A stretch of 64,000 bases of DNA from Amycolatopsis sp. NBC_01480 (GTDB taxonomy: Bacteria > Actinomycetota > Actinomycetes > Mycobacteriales > Pseudonocardiaceae): assembly GCF_036227205.1 (NCBI RefSeq), contig NZ_CP109442.1:5084001-5148000 (forward strand). The letters run 5' to 3'. Below, piece after piece: positions 43,731 through 51,790 of this stretch; positions within the stretch are counted from its first letter, which is position 1; the number at the start of each line of letters is the position of its first letter. The position numbers were made by a program, and so were the translations under genes. The notes under the pieces are model-generated. The model was not told the origin of the DNA. It did no database searches and saw only the letters and a list, made by a program, of their open reading frames with translations.

Positions 43731-44269
43731 CGGCCGAGTATGGCCGGGAGCGGCGGGATCTCCGCGGGCACGTCCGCGAGGGTCCGGTAGTCCCGCGTCG
43801 CCACCAGCGGCGGCGAGTACGCGTGGACGCTGGCCGCCGGCTGCTCGCCGAGGCCGGTGACCTGGTGCGCGCGCCCGGCGCCGAAGCCGATGCCCTCGCC
43901 CGCGGAGTGCGTGCGGCGCCGGATCGGCCCGCCGGGGTAGCGGTACTCCTCGCCGATCTCGCCCTGCAGCACCGTGAACGAGCCGGACGCGCCCCCGTGG
44001 TCGTGCGGCTTCGTGTGCTGGCCGGGCAGCCAGGAAAGCAGCCACAGCTCCACGCCGTCGGTCAGCGCCAGCCGCGCCCACCAGCGGGAGTCCTCGTCGA
44101 AGCGCAGCAGCTCGCGCAGGCCGCCGGTCAGCTCGGTGGTGACGGTGCTGGTCAGCTCGGCCAGCTCGCGCGGCGTCCACAGCAGCCGCGACGGGTGCAG
44201 CAGCTGCGGCAGCAGCGGGTCGGTCAGCTGGGGGTGGATCTCGACGTCAGGGGTGATCGACGTGGTCAA
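43727..44269 (-). CDS. Cysteine dioxygenase
   Basis: A 180-residue cupin that oxidises cysteine to cysteine sulfinate with a non-heme iron. Metal-binding motif TKPHDHGGASGSFTVLQGE and the second His in GAGRAHQVTG (the family's His-His-His centre). TTG 44269 has GAGGAG eight bases upstream and gives the family length; the longer frame from GTG 44320 lacks a ribosome site. It is preceded by a cysteine-containing leader peptide and followed by a coupled rhodanese gene. Confidence 0.9.
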   Translation of the reverse strand: MTTSITPDVEIHPQLTDPLLPQLLHPSRLLWTPRELAELTSTVTTELTGGLRELLRFDEDSRWWARLALTDGVELWLLSWLPGQHTKPHDHGGASGSFTVLQGEIGEEYRYPGGPIRRRTHSAGEGIGFGAGRAHQVTGLGEQPAASVHAYSPPLVATRDYRTLADVPAEIPPLPAILGR

Positions 44270-44347
44270 CGGGGGCGCTCCTCGTTCGAAGGTGACGGCT
44301 GGGGTGACACAGCGCGGCACGCGGAGAACGCGGGGCGTCCTCGGCTT

Positions 44348-44467
44348 TCAGCGGGCGTGCCGCGCGGGCGTACACCCGGAGGAGGCGACGAGGAGCAGGT
44401 CGATCGCGCGACGGCGCCAGAACGAGCCCCGGGTGACGGGGGCGACGGCGGGCGCGGGCCTGGACAT
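44348..44467 (-). CDS. Leader peptide upstream of the cysteine dioxygenase operon
   Basis: A 39-codon ORF, ATG 44467 to TGA, 78 bases before the cysteine dioxygenase start. The product contains FWRRRAIDLLLVASSGC, the Arg-rich/(H/I)DL...VAS-x-C pattern of actinobacterial 'putative leader peptides' that precede sulfur and cysteine genes. No ribosome site precedes it and the ATG lies just downstream of a -10-like AGGATT, so leaderless translation is plausible. Ribosome behaviour at its Cys codon (TGT) near the end is the likely sensor. Confidence 0.65.
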   Translation of the reverse strand: MSRPAPAVAPVTRGSFWRRRAIDLLLVASSGCTPARHAR

Positions 44468-44587
44468 GCCGCAATCCTGCCACAGCCCGGCGGCCCGGCC
44501 GGGTTCCGTCCCACCGGCTGGACGTGCGCGGGGCGAACAAACCCGGGCGGGTGCGAACGCGTGCGCGAGGGCGGCCACAATGGGCTT

Positions 44588-45400
44588 GTGAGCGAGCCGA
44601 CCCTGCCCAGCGACCTTGACGATCTCGTGGTGCGGATGGCCGGTGTCGGCGTCCGACGGAGCGGAAACGACCTGCTCGCCGGCCTCGACTGGAGTGTCGA
44701 GCTGGACGAGCGCTGGGTCGTGCTCGGCCCGAACGGCGCCGGCAAGACCACCCTCCTGCGGCTGGCCGCCGCCGAGTTGCACCCGACCGCCGGCACCGTC
44801 GACCTGCTCGGCGACCGCATCGGCCGGGTCAACATCTTCGACCTGCGCCCCCGGATCGGGTTCACCTCCGCCGCGATCGCCCAGCGCGTGCCTGGCGACG
44901 AGCTGGTCCGCGACGTCGTGGTGAGCGCCGGTTACGCCGTGATGGGCCGCTGGCGCGAGGCGTACGACGCGATGGACGTCAACCGCGCCGCCGAGCTGCT
45001 GGGCACGCTCGGCATCGCACACCTGGCCGAGCGCACCTTCGGCACACTGTCCGAGGGCGAGCGCAAGCGCGTGCTGATCGCTCGGTCGCTGATGACCGAC
45101 CCCGAGCTGCTGCTGCTCGACGAGCCGGCGGCCGGCCTGGACCTGGGCGGGCGCGAAGACCTCGTCGCGCGGCTGTCCGACCTCGCGCTGGACCCGGACG
45201 CGCCGGCCATGGTGCTCGTCACGCACCACGTGGAGGAGATCCCGCCCGGCTTCACCCACGCGCTGCTGCTCAAGGACGGCCACGCCGTGGTCTCCGGGCT
45301 GGTGGACGACGTGATCACCAGCGAGAACCTGTCGAAGACGTTCGACCAGGACCTGGTCCTGCAGCGGTCGGGCGAGCGGTTCTTCGCCCGTCGGCGGTAG
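44588..45400 (+). CDS. Stand-alone ABC transporter ATP-binding protein
   Basis: A 270-residue ATPase with Walker A GPNGAGKTTLLRL (about residue 50), signature LSEGERKRVLIARS, Walker B LLLLDEPAAGLD and H-loop VTHHVEE. No permease or binding protein is adjacent. It resembles YlmA/ModF-like cytosolic ABC ATPases rather than an importer subunit. GTG 44588 is the start. Substrate or partner unknown. Confidence 0.88.
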   Translation: MSEPTLPSDLDDLVVRMAGVGVRRSGNDLLAGLDWSVELDERWVVLGPNGAGKTTLLRLAAAELHPTAGTVDLLGDRIGRVNIFDLRPRIGFTSAAIAQRVPGDELVRDVVVSAGYAVMGRWREAYDAMDVNRAAELLGTLGIAHLAERTFGTLSEGERKRVLIARSLMTDPELLLLDEPAAGLDLGGREDLVARLSDLALDPDAPAMVLVTHHVEEIPPGFTHALLLKDGHAVVSGLVDDVITSENLSKTFDQDLVLQRSGERFFARRR

Positions 45401-45407
45401 CTTGTCC

Positions 45408-45421
45408 TTACCGGCCGGTAG
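45408..45421. promoter_or_regulatory. Candidate operator upstream of enoyl-CoA hydratase
   Basis: TTACCGGCCGGTAG contains the perfect palindrome TACCGGCCGGTA and matches the ccr upstream site (TTACTCGCCAGTAA) at 10 of 14 positions. It is 32 bases before the start codon. Confidence 0.45.
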
Positions 45422-45452
45422 CCTGGTTTTCCGTCAACGAGGAGGAAGTCGC

Positions 45453-46232
45453 GTGGCAGAGTTCGTAAGCCTGGAGGTCGAGGGCGGGGTCGGCACGATC
45501 CGGCTCGACCGGCCGCCGGTCAACGCGCTGAACAACCAGGTGCAGGCCGAGCTCGCCGAGGCGGCGCGCGAGGCTTCCGACCGCGACGACGTCCGCGCGG
45601 TGATCCTGTACGGCGGCGAGAAGACCTTCGCCGGCGGCGCGGACATCAAGGAGATGGCCAACCGCACGTACCCGGAGATCGCCAAGTTCGGCGCCGAGCT
45701 GACCGCGTCGCTCGCCCGGATCGCGAACATCCCGAAGCCGGTCGTCGCGGCCATCACCGGCTACGCCCTGGGCGGCGGCCTGGAGCTGGCGCTGACCGCG
45801 GACTGGCGGGTCGCGGGGGACAACGTCAAGGTCGGCCAGCCGGAGATCCAGCTCGGCATCATCCCCGGCGCCGGCGGCACGCAGCGGCTCTCGCGGCTGA
45901 TCGGCCCGAGCAAGGCCAAGGACCTGATCTTCACCGGCCGGTTTGTGAAGGCCGAAGAAGCGCTCAAGCTGGGCATCCTCGACGAGGTCGTGGCCCCGGA
46001 CGACGTGTACGCCGCCGCCCGCAAGTGGGCCGCGCAGTTCGGAGGAGGTCCCGCCGTGGCGTTGCGCGCCGCGAAGACGGCCATCGATTCCGGGCTCGAT
46101 GTCGACCTCGCTACCGGGCTGAAGATCGAGACCCAGCTGTTCACCGCCCTGTGGGCGACCGAAGACCAGGCGAACGGCATGAAGTCGTTCATCGAGAACG
46201 GCCCGGGCAAGGCCACTTTCGAGGGGAAGTGA
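45453..46232 (+). CDS. Enoyl-CoA hydratase/isomerase family protein
   Basis: A 259-residue crotonase. Landmarks are LDRPPVNALN, the oxyanion-hole segments FAGGADIKEMA and GYALGGGLELALTADWR, and GQPEIQLGIIPGAGGTQRL with the catalytic Glu region. It probably hydrates enoyl-CoA in fatty-acid or amino-acid breakdown. GTG 45453 follows GAGGAGGAAG. The stop overlaps the next gene. Confidence 0.94.
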   Translation: MAEFVSLEVEGGVGTIRLDRPPVNALNNQVQAELAEAAREASDRDDVRAVILYGGEKTFAGGADIKEMANRTYPEIAKFGAELTASLARIANIPKPVVAAITGYALGGGLELALTADWRVAGDNVKVGQPEIQLGIIPGAGGTQRLSRLIGPSKAKDLIFTGRFVKAEEALKLGILDEVVAPDDVYAAARKWAAQFGGGPAVALRAAKTAIDSGLDVDLATGLKIETQLFTALWATEDQANGMKSFIENGPGKATFEGK

Positions 46233-46237
46233 CCAGC

Positions 46238-47194
46238 GTGACCGATCCCGCGCCGAACCCGCACGCCACCGCCGAAGAGGTCCAGGCGGCCTACGGCGAC
46301 CCGAAGCTCGCGAACGTGCTCTACCATGACTGGGAAGCCGGGACGTACGACGAGAAGTGGTCGATCTCCTACGACGAGCGCTGCATCTCGTACGCCACCG
46401 ACGTGTTCAACGCCGTCGCGGGCGAGGACGGCCAGCCCTACCAGCACGCCATGGAGCTGGGCAGCGGCACCGGCTTCTTCTTGCTGAACCTGATGCAGGG
46501 CGGCGTCGCCAAGAAGGGCTCGGTCACCGACCTGTCGCCCGGCATGGTGCAGGTCGCGCTGCGCAACGCCGAAGGCCTCGGCCTCGACGTGGACGGCCGG
46601 GTCGCCGACGCTGAGCGGATCCCGTACGAGGACAACACGTTCGACCTCGTGGTCGGGCACGCGGTGCTGCACCACATCCCGGACGTCCGCGCGGCGTTCG
46701 CCGAGGTGCTGCGCGTGCTCAAGCCCGGCGGCCGGTTCGTGTTCGCCGGTGAGCCGACCAAGGTGGGCGACTTCTACGCGCGCAAGCTCGGCCAGTTCAC
46801 CTGGTTCCTGACCACGCGGGTGACCAAGCTGTCCGCGCTGAGCAGCTGGCGCCGTCCGCAGGAGGAGCTGGACGAGTCCTCGCGCGCCGCGGCGCTGGAA
46901 GCTGTGGTGGACATCCACACGTTCGACCCGTCGGAGCTCGAGTCCATGGCCCGCGGCGCCGGCGCACAGGACGTGCGCGCGGTCACCGAGGAGTTCTCGG
47001 CGGCGCTGGCGGGCTGGCCGATCCGGACGTTCGAAGCCGCTGTGCCGCAGGAGAAGCTGACGGTGCGCTGGCGCCTGTTCGCCTACCACCTGTGGCTGCG
47101 GCTGTCCGCTTTGGACAAGAAGGTGCTCTCGAAGGTGCTGCCGCGCGAGCTGTTCTACAACGTGATGATCACCGGGACCAAGCGGCCGTCCTGA
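46238..47194 (+). CDS. Class I SAM-dependent methyltransferase
   Basis: A 318-residue methyltransferase with SAM motif MELGSGTGFFLLNL (about residue 75) and VTDLSPGMVQVALRNA, then VADAERIPYEDNTFDLVVGHAVLHHI. The C-terminal 130 residues are helical and unassigned. GTG 46238 is spaced 11 bases from GAGGGG; GTG 46229 overlapping the upstream stop is an alternative. It is co-transcribed with the enoyl-CoA hydratase; substrate unknown. Confidence 0.88.
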   Translation: MTDPAPNPHATAEEVQAAYGDPKLANVLYHDWEAGTYDEKWSISYDERCISYATDVFNAVAGEDGQPYQHAMELGSGTGFFLLNLMQGGVAKKGSVTDLSPGMVQVALRNAEGLGLDVDGRVADAERIPYEDNTFDLVVGHAVLHHIPDVRAAFAEVLRVLKPGGRFVFAGEPTKVGDFYARKLGQFTWFLTTRVTKLSALSSWRRPQEELDESSRAAALEAVVDIHTFDPSELESMARGAGAQDVRAVTEEFSAALAGWPIRTFEAAVPQEKLTVRWRLFAYHLWLRLSALDKKVLSKVLPRELFYNVMITGTKRPS

Positions 47195-47195
47195 A

Positions 47196-48374
47196 TTGGC
47201 CTACGGTTTCACGTCCGAAGACGTCGCCTTCCTGCGCTCCGGCGCGGGACGGGCGGCGTTGCTCGCGGCCTCCGCACTGCCGCTGACCGACGCCAGCCGG
47301 ATCGCCGACGTCGGCGCCGTGCGGCGTTCGGTGGGGGAGCGGTACGCCGCCGCGGTGTTGGAAACCGTGGTGCTGCGCCGGAAATCGGGTGCGAAGCTGG
47401 CGGACGCTGGCGAATGGCTGTTCACCGGCGACGCGCTCCAGCAGGCGAGCGCGACGCCGGTGGCCCGGCACCGGGCGTCCCGGCTGGCCGGCCTGGACGT
47501 GCACGACGTCACCTGCTCCGTGGGCGCGGACCTGGTTGAGCTGGCCCGGGTGGCGCGCCGCGCTTTGGGGTCCGATGTGGACGCTGTACGGCTGGAAATG
47601 GCGCGGCACAACGCTTCCGTCGCCGGGGTCTCGCCTGGCGTGGTCCGGGCGGACGCGCTGGCGCCGGTCAGCCGCGGCACGGTAGTGGTCGCGGACCCGG
47701 CCCGGCGCGACTCGGCGGGCCGCCGCACCTGGAAGCCCGCCGACTTCCTGCCCCCGCTCGACGGCCTGGTGGACGCCTACCCCGACCGTCCACTGTCGAT
47801 CAAGTGCGCGCCCGGCTTGGACTTCGAGATCGCACCGTGGGCCGAGGAGGTGGAGCTGGTCTCGCTCGACGGCGCGGTCCGCGAAGCCTGCCTCTGGCGA
47901 GGGTTGTCTGATGGCGTCTCGCGCCGGGCGACCGTGCTGCGTTCGGACGGTGCACAGTGGACTTTGACGGATACTTCGCCGGACGACATTCCGGTGAGGG
48001 AGCCGGGGAAGTGGATCATCGACCCGGACGGCGCCGTCGTCCGCGCCGGCCTGGTCCGGCACTACGCGGCGCGGCATGGGTTGTGGCAACTGGACGAACG
48101 CATCGCGTACCTCACCGGCGACACCCCGCCGTCCGGCGTGCGGGCGTTCCGGGTGCTGGAACACGGCCCGTACAACGAGAAATCGCTGCGCTCCGTCCTC
48201 AAGCGACTCGAGGTCGGACGGCTGGAGATCCTGGTACGCGGTCTGGACATCGACCCGGACGCGCTGCGCCGCCGGTTGAAACCGCGTGGCCCCGCGGAGT
48301 CCACTGTGGTGCTCACCCGGATCGGCCGCTCGCCCGCGGTTTTCGTCTGCCGGGCCGAGCGCATCCCTTCGTAG
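47196..48374 (+). CDS. Methyltransferase with THUMP-like C-terminal domain
   Basis: A 392-residue protein of the SAM-dependent family with an N-terminal methyltransferase fold (LAGLDVHDVTCSVGADLVEL, VVVADPARRD) and a C-terminal THUMP-like region (RLEVGRLEILVRGLDIDPDA). This suggests RNA or nucleotide-linked methylation. TTG 47196 begins 1 base after the previous stop. Length and order match actinobacterial homologues; the target is not known. Confidence 0.85.
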   Translation: MAYGFTSEDVAFLRSGAGRAALLAASALPLTDASRIADVGAVRRSVGERYAAAVLETVVLRRKSGAKLADAGEWLFTGDALQQASATPVARHRASRLAGLDVHDVTCSVGADLVELARVARRALGSDVDAVRLEMARHNASVAGVSPGVVRADALAPVSRGTVVVADPARRDSAGRRTWKPADFLPPLDGLVDAYPDRPLSIKCAPGLDFEIAPWAEEVELVSLDGAVREACLWRGLSDGVSRRATVLRSDGAQWTLTDTSPDDIPVREPGKWIIDPDGAVVRAGLVRHYAARHGLWQLDERIAYLTGDTPPSGVRAFRVLEHGPYNEKSLRSVLKRLEVGRLEILVRGLDIDPDALRRRLKPRGPAESTVVLTRIGRSPAVFVCRAERIPS

Positions 48375-48438
48375 GGTGGAATCCGCGGCGGCGGCAGCGT
48401 AGGTTCGGCAGGTTCGTTACAGCTACGGAAGGGTCGCC

Positions 48439-49200
48439 GTGTCCCGTTTTCCAGGTCTCGTCAAGCTTGCCGCCGCCGCGGCGATCGGTGCCACCGTGGC
48501 GGGCGGCGCGACCGCGCTGGCCGGCTCGGACGCCGTGACCGCCGCCCACGGCCGGGAGCCGGCCAACATCGGCCAGGTGAAGAACGACGTCAAGGCCTAC
48601 TACGGCGACTACCTCGACGCCTCGGGCAAGCACCACTATTCCGACAGCAGCCGGTTCGTCACCGACACCAAGCGGGTCGTCGCGGACGCCAAGCGGTACC
48701 TGACGCAGAAGCTGGGCGCCGTGAAGAACCCGGCGATCGTGCTCGACGTCGACGACACCGCCGAGGTCACCTACGGCTGGGAGGCCGACAACGACTTCGG
48801 CTTCGACCCGGTCAAGCAGCAGCAGGCGATCGACAACGGCACCTTCGTGGCCAACAAGCCGGTGCTGGAGCTGGCGAACTGGGCGGCGCAGCACGGGGTG
48901 AAGGTCTACTTCCTCACCGGGCGCAGCACGCCGCAGGGGCCGCAGTCGCTGAAGAACCTGGCGAACGAGGGCTACCCGGCCCCGGCCGATGCGTTCTTCA
49001 AGCCGAAAGGCACCGCACCGGACTACCTGCCGTGCGGGCTGACCTGCAACACCGTGCAGTACAAGTCCGGCACCCGCGCGCACATCCAGGCCACGGGCGC
49101 GCACATCGTGCTGAACCTCGGGGACCAGTTCAGCGACCTCGAGGGCGGCTACGCGGACAACCCGGTCAAGCTGCCGAACCCGATGTACTACCTGCCCTGA
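48439..49200 (+). CDS. Secreted HAD-family acid phosphatase
   Basis: A 253-residue exported protein: signal peptide at residues 1-28, then an acid-phosphatase-type HAD domain. The nucleophile motif is D103-V-D105 (IVLDVDDTAEVTYGWE), motif II is in YFLTGRSTPQG, and LGDQFSDLEGG carries the last acidic motif. It probably releases phosphate from organic esters outside the cell. GTG 48439. A hairpin terminator follows 4 bases after the stop. Confidence 0.9.
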   Translation: MSRFPGLVKLAAAAAIGATVAGGATALAGSDAVTAAHGREPANIGQVKNDVKAYYGDYLDASGKHHYSDSSRFVTDTKRVVADAKRYLTQKLGAVKNPAIVLDVDDTAEVTYGWEADNDFGFDPVKQQQAIDNGTFVANKPVLELANWAAQHGVKVYFLTGRSTPQGPQSLKNLANEGYPAPADAFFKPKGTAPDYLPCGLTCNTVQYKSGTRAHIQATGAHIVLNLGDQFSDLEGGYADNPVKLPNPMYYLP

Positions 49201-49204
49201 GCGT

Positions 49205-49247
49205 GAAGCGGCCCCAGGCGTCCATAGTGGACTCCTGGGGCCGCTTC
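49205..49247. terminator. Convergent hairpin terminator
   Basis: 19-base stem with one mismatch (GAAGCGGCCCCAGG...CCTGGGGCCGCTTC) between the phosphatase and chitinase gene ends. Confidence 0.75.
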
Positions 49248-49263
49248 GTTTGACCGGTCCGGC

Positions 49264-50256
49264 TCAGCCGTTGTAGCCCGCGAAGATCTTCGCGAACTCG
49301 TACGGCTGCTGCGGGACGTTGGTGCACTTGTAGAGCGCGCCGGTGCACGCATTCGCGTCGCGGCCGGCCTCCCACATCGACAGCATGCCGATGTGCACGG
49401 TCTTCGCGAAGTCGACCAGTGCGGTGGCGTCCTTCTGGTAGAAGATCTCGTTCTGCGAGTCGTTGACGCCGAGCATCGGGGTGACGCCGACCTTCTGCCA
49501 GGCGGCCGCGTCCGACAGCCCGAAGATGGACTTGACCTGGGCCTGCGTGGCCTTGGCCGCGGAGATCGCCTTCGCTCCCTGGTCACCGGCGCCCTGGTAG
49601 TAGTCCATCGCCATCACGTTGACCATGTCCACGTCGACGCCGGCGGACTTGGCCGAGTTGACCACGTTGAGCCCGTCCGAGGTGAGCCCGTCCGGCAGCA
49701 CGGGCAGGGTCAGCGAGATCTTGAGGCCGGGGTTGTCGGCCTGCACGGTCTTCAGTGCCTGCGACCGGCGCTGGATCGTCGCCGTGTCGGCCACTGCGGC
49801 GCCCTCGATGTCCAGGTCGATGTACTTGAGGCCGTACGCCTTCACGACCGCGTCGTACTCCGCGACCAGTGCCGAGGTGTCCGTGCACGCCTGGGCCAGC
49901 TCGATGCCCGACGCGCCGCCGAACGACACCTTCACGTCGCCGCCGGCCGCGCGGATCTTGCCGATTTCGTCGGACTGCCAGCCGGCGCGCGGGTCGTAGG
50001 CGTTGAACCAGCTCGCCTTGCAGCCGGCCGAGGTGACGAAGCCGAGAGTGAAGCTCTTCACCCCGCCGCCCGCGGACATGGCAGACAGAACCGGCGTCGG
50101 CCAGGCGCCCATGTCCACATAGGGCGCGACGGGGACCGCCGAGTCATTGACGGCGGGAGCGGCGCCGGCCGTGGCTGCCGGCGCCGCCAGCCCGGCGGCG
50201 ATCGCCACCAGCCCGCCGAGCGCGGTGGCCAGTTTCCGGGGAGAGGGGAGTCGCAT
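49264..50256 (-). CDS. Secreted GH18 chitinase
   Basis: A 330-residue exported glycosidase: signal peptide residues 1-33, then a GH18 barrel. The catalytic motif is D147-L-D149-I-E151 (KYIDLDIEGAA), with VKVSFGGASG and NVMAMDYYQG as other family strands. It is a single-domain ChiC/ChiD-like enzyme without a chitin-binding domain. ATG 50256 has GGAGG upstream. A DasR-like site lies 49 bases upstream, consistent with GlcNAc-controlled expression. Confidence 0.92.
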   Translation of the reverse strand: MRLPSPRKLATALGGLVAIAAGLAAPAATAGAAPAVNDSAVPVAPYVDMGAWPTPVLSAMSAGGGVKSFTLGFVTSAGCKASWFNAYDPRAGWQSDEIGKIRAAGGDVKVSFGGASGIELAQACTDTSALVAEYDAVVKAYGLKYIDLDIEGAAVADTATIQRRSQALKTVQADNPGLKISLTLPVLPDGLTSDGLNVVNSAKSAGVDVDMVNVMAMDYYQGAGDQGAKAISAAKATQAQVKSIFGLSDAAAWQKVGVTPMLGVNDSQNEIFYQKDATALVDFAKTVHIGMLSMWEAGRDANACTGALYKCTNVPQQPYEFAKIFAGYNG

Positions 50257-50304
50257 CGGTGAAACCTCCACAGCGGGGACCTGGAGAAGGGGAAACCTTG
50301 TCCA

Positions 50305-50320
50305 AATGGTATAGACCAAT
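50305..50320. promoter_or_regulatory. DasR-like site (dre) upstream of the chitinase
   Basis: AATGGTATAGACCAAT; on the gene strand ATTGGTCTATACCATT, matching the DasR consensus at 13 of 16 positions. Position in a chitinase promoter matches the known role of DasR in chitin use. Confidence 0.65.
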
Positions 50321-50406
50321 AAGTCGGCCCAAGCCATAGCCCATTCGGATGCAGTGGTGTCCCGATCAGCGGGAACGGCGGAGGTTCGCCGGTTTCGTCA
50401 GCTTCA

Positions 50407-50458
50407 GGACTCGTGAGTGTTTATGCCGGTTCTAACCGTCCTGAACACTCACGAGTCC
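50407..50458. terminator. Dispersed palindrome, copy 6 (reverse orientation)
   Basis: 25-base arms with a few mismatches around central CT, 24 bases past the stop of the next gene (50483, minus strand) and upstream of the chitinase promoter region. Confidence 0.65.
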
Positions 50459-50482
50459 TTGCCGGACCTGGCCTGGTTCGGC

Positions 50483-51274
50483 TCAGCCGACGGCGAGCGC
50501 AGTGACTCCTGAGACGTAGCGTCCGCCCTTCAGATCACCCAACGGCACCAGGCGCGGCAGTGCGAGCGGTTTCCCGTCTTCGACCGTGGACAGCAGCAGT
50601 GGCCGTCCGCCGGCGGATTGCTCGGCGAGCGTCACGGCGGCGCCGTAACCGTCGGAGCCCACGGCGACCACCGGTTCGCCGGACGTCGGCAACACCCCGG
50701 CCAGCAGCAGGACGAGCGCGAGCGGCGGCCCGGACTCGGTGTGCGTCTGCGGTCCGGCGTCGGAGTTGAACTTGGCCGTCACGGTCCGGCGCGGCAGATG
50801 CGCGAGCAACGCCGGCGGCAGCGTGACAGCCCGCCGCCCCTGCGTGACGCGAACGGCCCGTTCAGCCGCCCCGGCATCGGACACGGCGAAGGTCACCGTC
50901 CGCACGTCAGCCACGGTGCGGCTGGCGTTCCGGTCACCCGGCACCGTCAGATCGACCCCATGCCGCCCGGCCCGGAACACCGCCGGATGGTTGCCGACGG
51001 ACGGATCGATCTCAGCGAGCGCGAACGTTACGGACCGGTGCCCGCTCCCCGTCACCCGCACGGTCACGCGCAACGCGGTGTTCTTCCCCGGCGGCAGCAC
51101 CGGCGCCGCCGCGGCGACCACCTGCTGCAGCCCGTCCCCAGCAAGCTCCTCAGCCGAGTACGACATCGGTGATCCTACGGCCCCGCCCACGGAAACCACC
51201 TCGGCCGCGGTGGCCACCCCGCCACTGACCCCGAGCCCGACGACCACCGCCAGCCCCACGACGAACCCGCGCAT
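50483..51274 (-). CDS. Secreted protein with molybdopterin-oxidoreductase-like fold
   Basis: A 263-residue exported protein (signal peptide 1-23, ending GVATAA). The second half reads like the sulfite-oxidase-type domain (VVAVGSDGYGAAVTLAEQ, RPLLLSTVEDGKPLALP, LVPLGDLKGGRYVSGVTAL), and the first half may be a related repeat. The cofactor-binding Cys is not visible, so it may be a structural or inactive relative. ATG 51274 has GGAGGC upstream. The tandem repeat array lies directly upstream. Confidence 0.68.
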   Translation of the reverse strand: MRGFVVGLAVVVGLGVSGGVATAAEVVSVGGAVGSPMSYSAEELAGDGLQQVVAAAAPVLPPGKNTALRVTVRVTGSGHRSVTFALAEIDPSVGNHPAVFRAGRHGVDLTVPGDRNASRTVADVRTVTFAVSDAGAAERAVRVTQGRRAVTLPPALLAHLPRRTVTAKFNSDAGPQTHTESGPPLALVLLLAGVLPTSGEPVVAVGSDGYGAAVTLAEQSAGGRPLLLSTVEDGKPLALPRLVPLGDLKGGRYVSGVTALAVG

Positions 51275-51369
51275 CAGCGCCTCCTTCGGCCGATCACCCC
51301 CGCAGGCGCGGACGATCGGGCCGGAGTTTAGCCGCTTCGCCGGAGATCGTGTGCCCACTGCCGCCCACC

Positions 51370-51766
51370 CGAACCGCCCTCTCGCCGATAGCCGGCGATG
51401 CCGTGCCACGCTCTGTCCAACTGGTCGGACCTGCGTCTCGTCGCCCCCTATGGATCGCGACGGCAATGCCGTGTCGCGACTGCCGGCCGATCGCTCCCTC
51501 TCGCCGATAACCGGCGACGCCACGGCAATGCCGTGCCACGCTCTGTCCAACTGGTCGGACCTGCGTCTCGTCGCCCCGGTCGATCGTGACGGCAATGCCG
51601 CTTCACGACTGCCGACCGATCGCTCCCTCTCGCCGATAACCGGCGACGCCACGGCAATGCCGCACCACGCTCCCTCCAACTGGTCGGAACCGCGTCTCGT
51701 CACCCCAGGTGGATCGCGACGGCAATGCCGTGTCACGGCAGCCGCCCGATCGCTCCCTCTCGCCGG
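51370..51766. repeat. Tandem array of about 129-130 bp units
   Basis: About three imperfect units; equivalent ATGCCG positions fall at 51398, 51528 and 51657. Each unit contains CTCCCTCTCGCCGATA-like, CCAACTGGTCGGACCTGCGT and GATCG(C/T)GACGGCAATGCCG segments, with a partial fourth at the right end. It fills the 516-base gap (51275-51790) between two minus-strand genes. A minus-strand frame stays open through it but only as an extension of the secreted protein's frame; no gene is supported. Confidence 0.85.
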
Positions 51767-51790
51767 CACCGAGATCAACCACCGCCCCAC

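Noticed and set aside
51370..51766. CRISPR array
   Set aside because: Units are 129-130 bp and contiguous with no unique spacers or cas genes.
51275..51790. Minus-strand open frame extending the secreted protein through the tandem array
   Set aside because: The signal peptide and ribosome site at 51274 define the true start; the frame stays open because the unit lacks stops in it.
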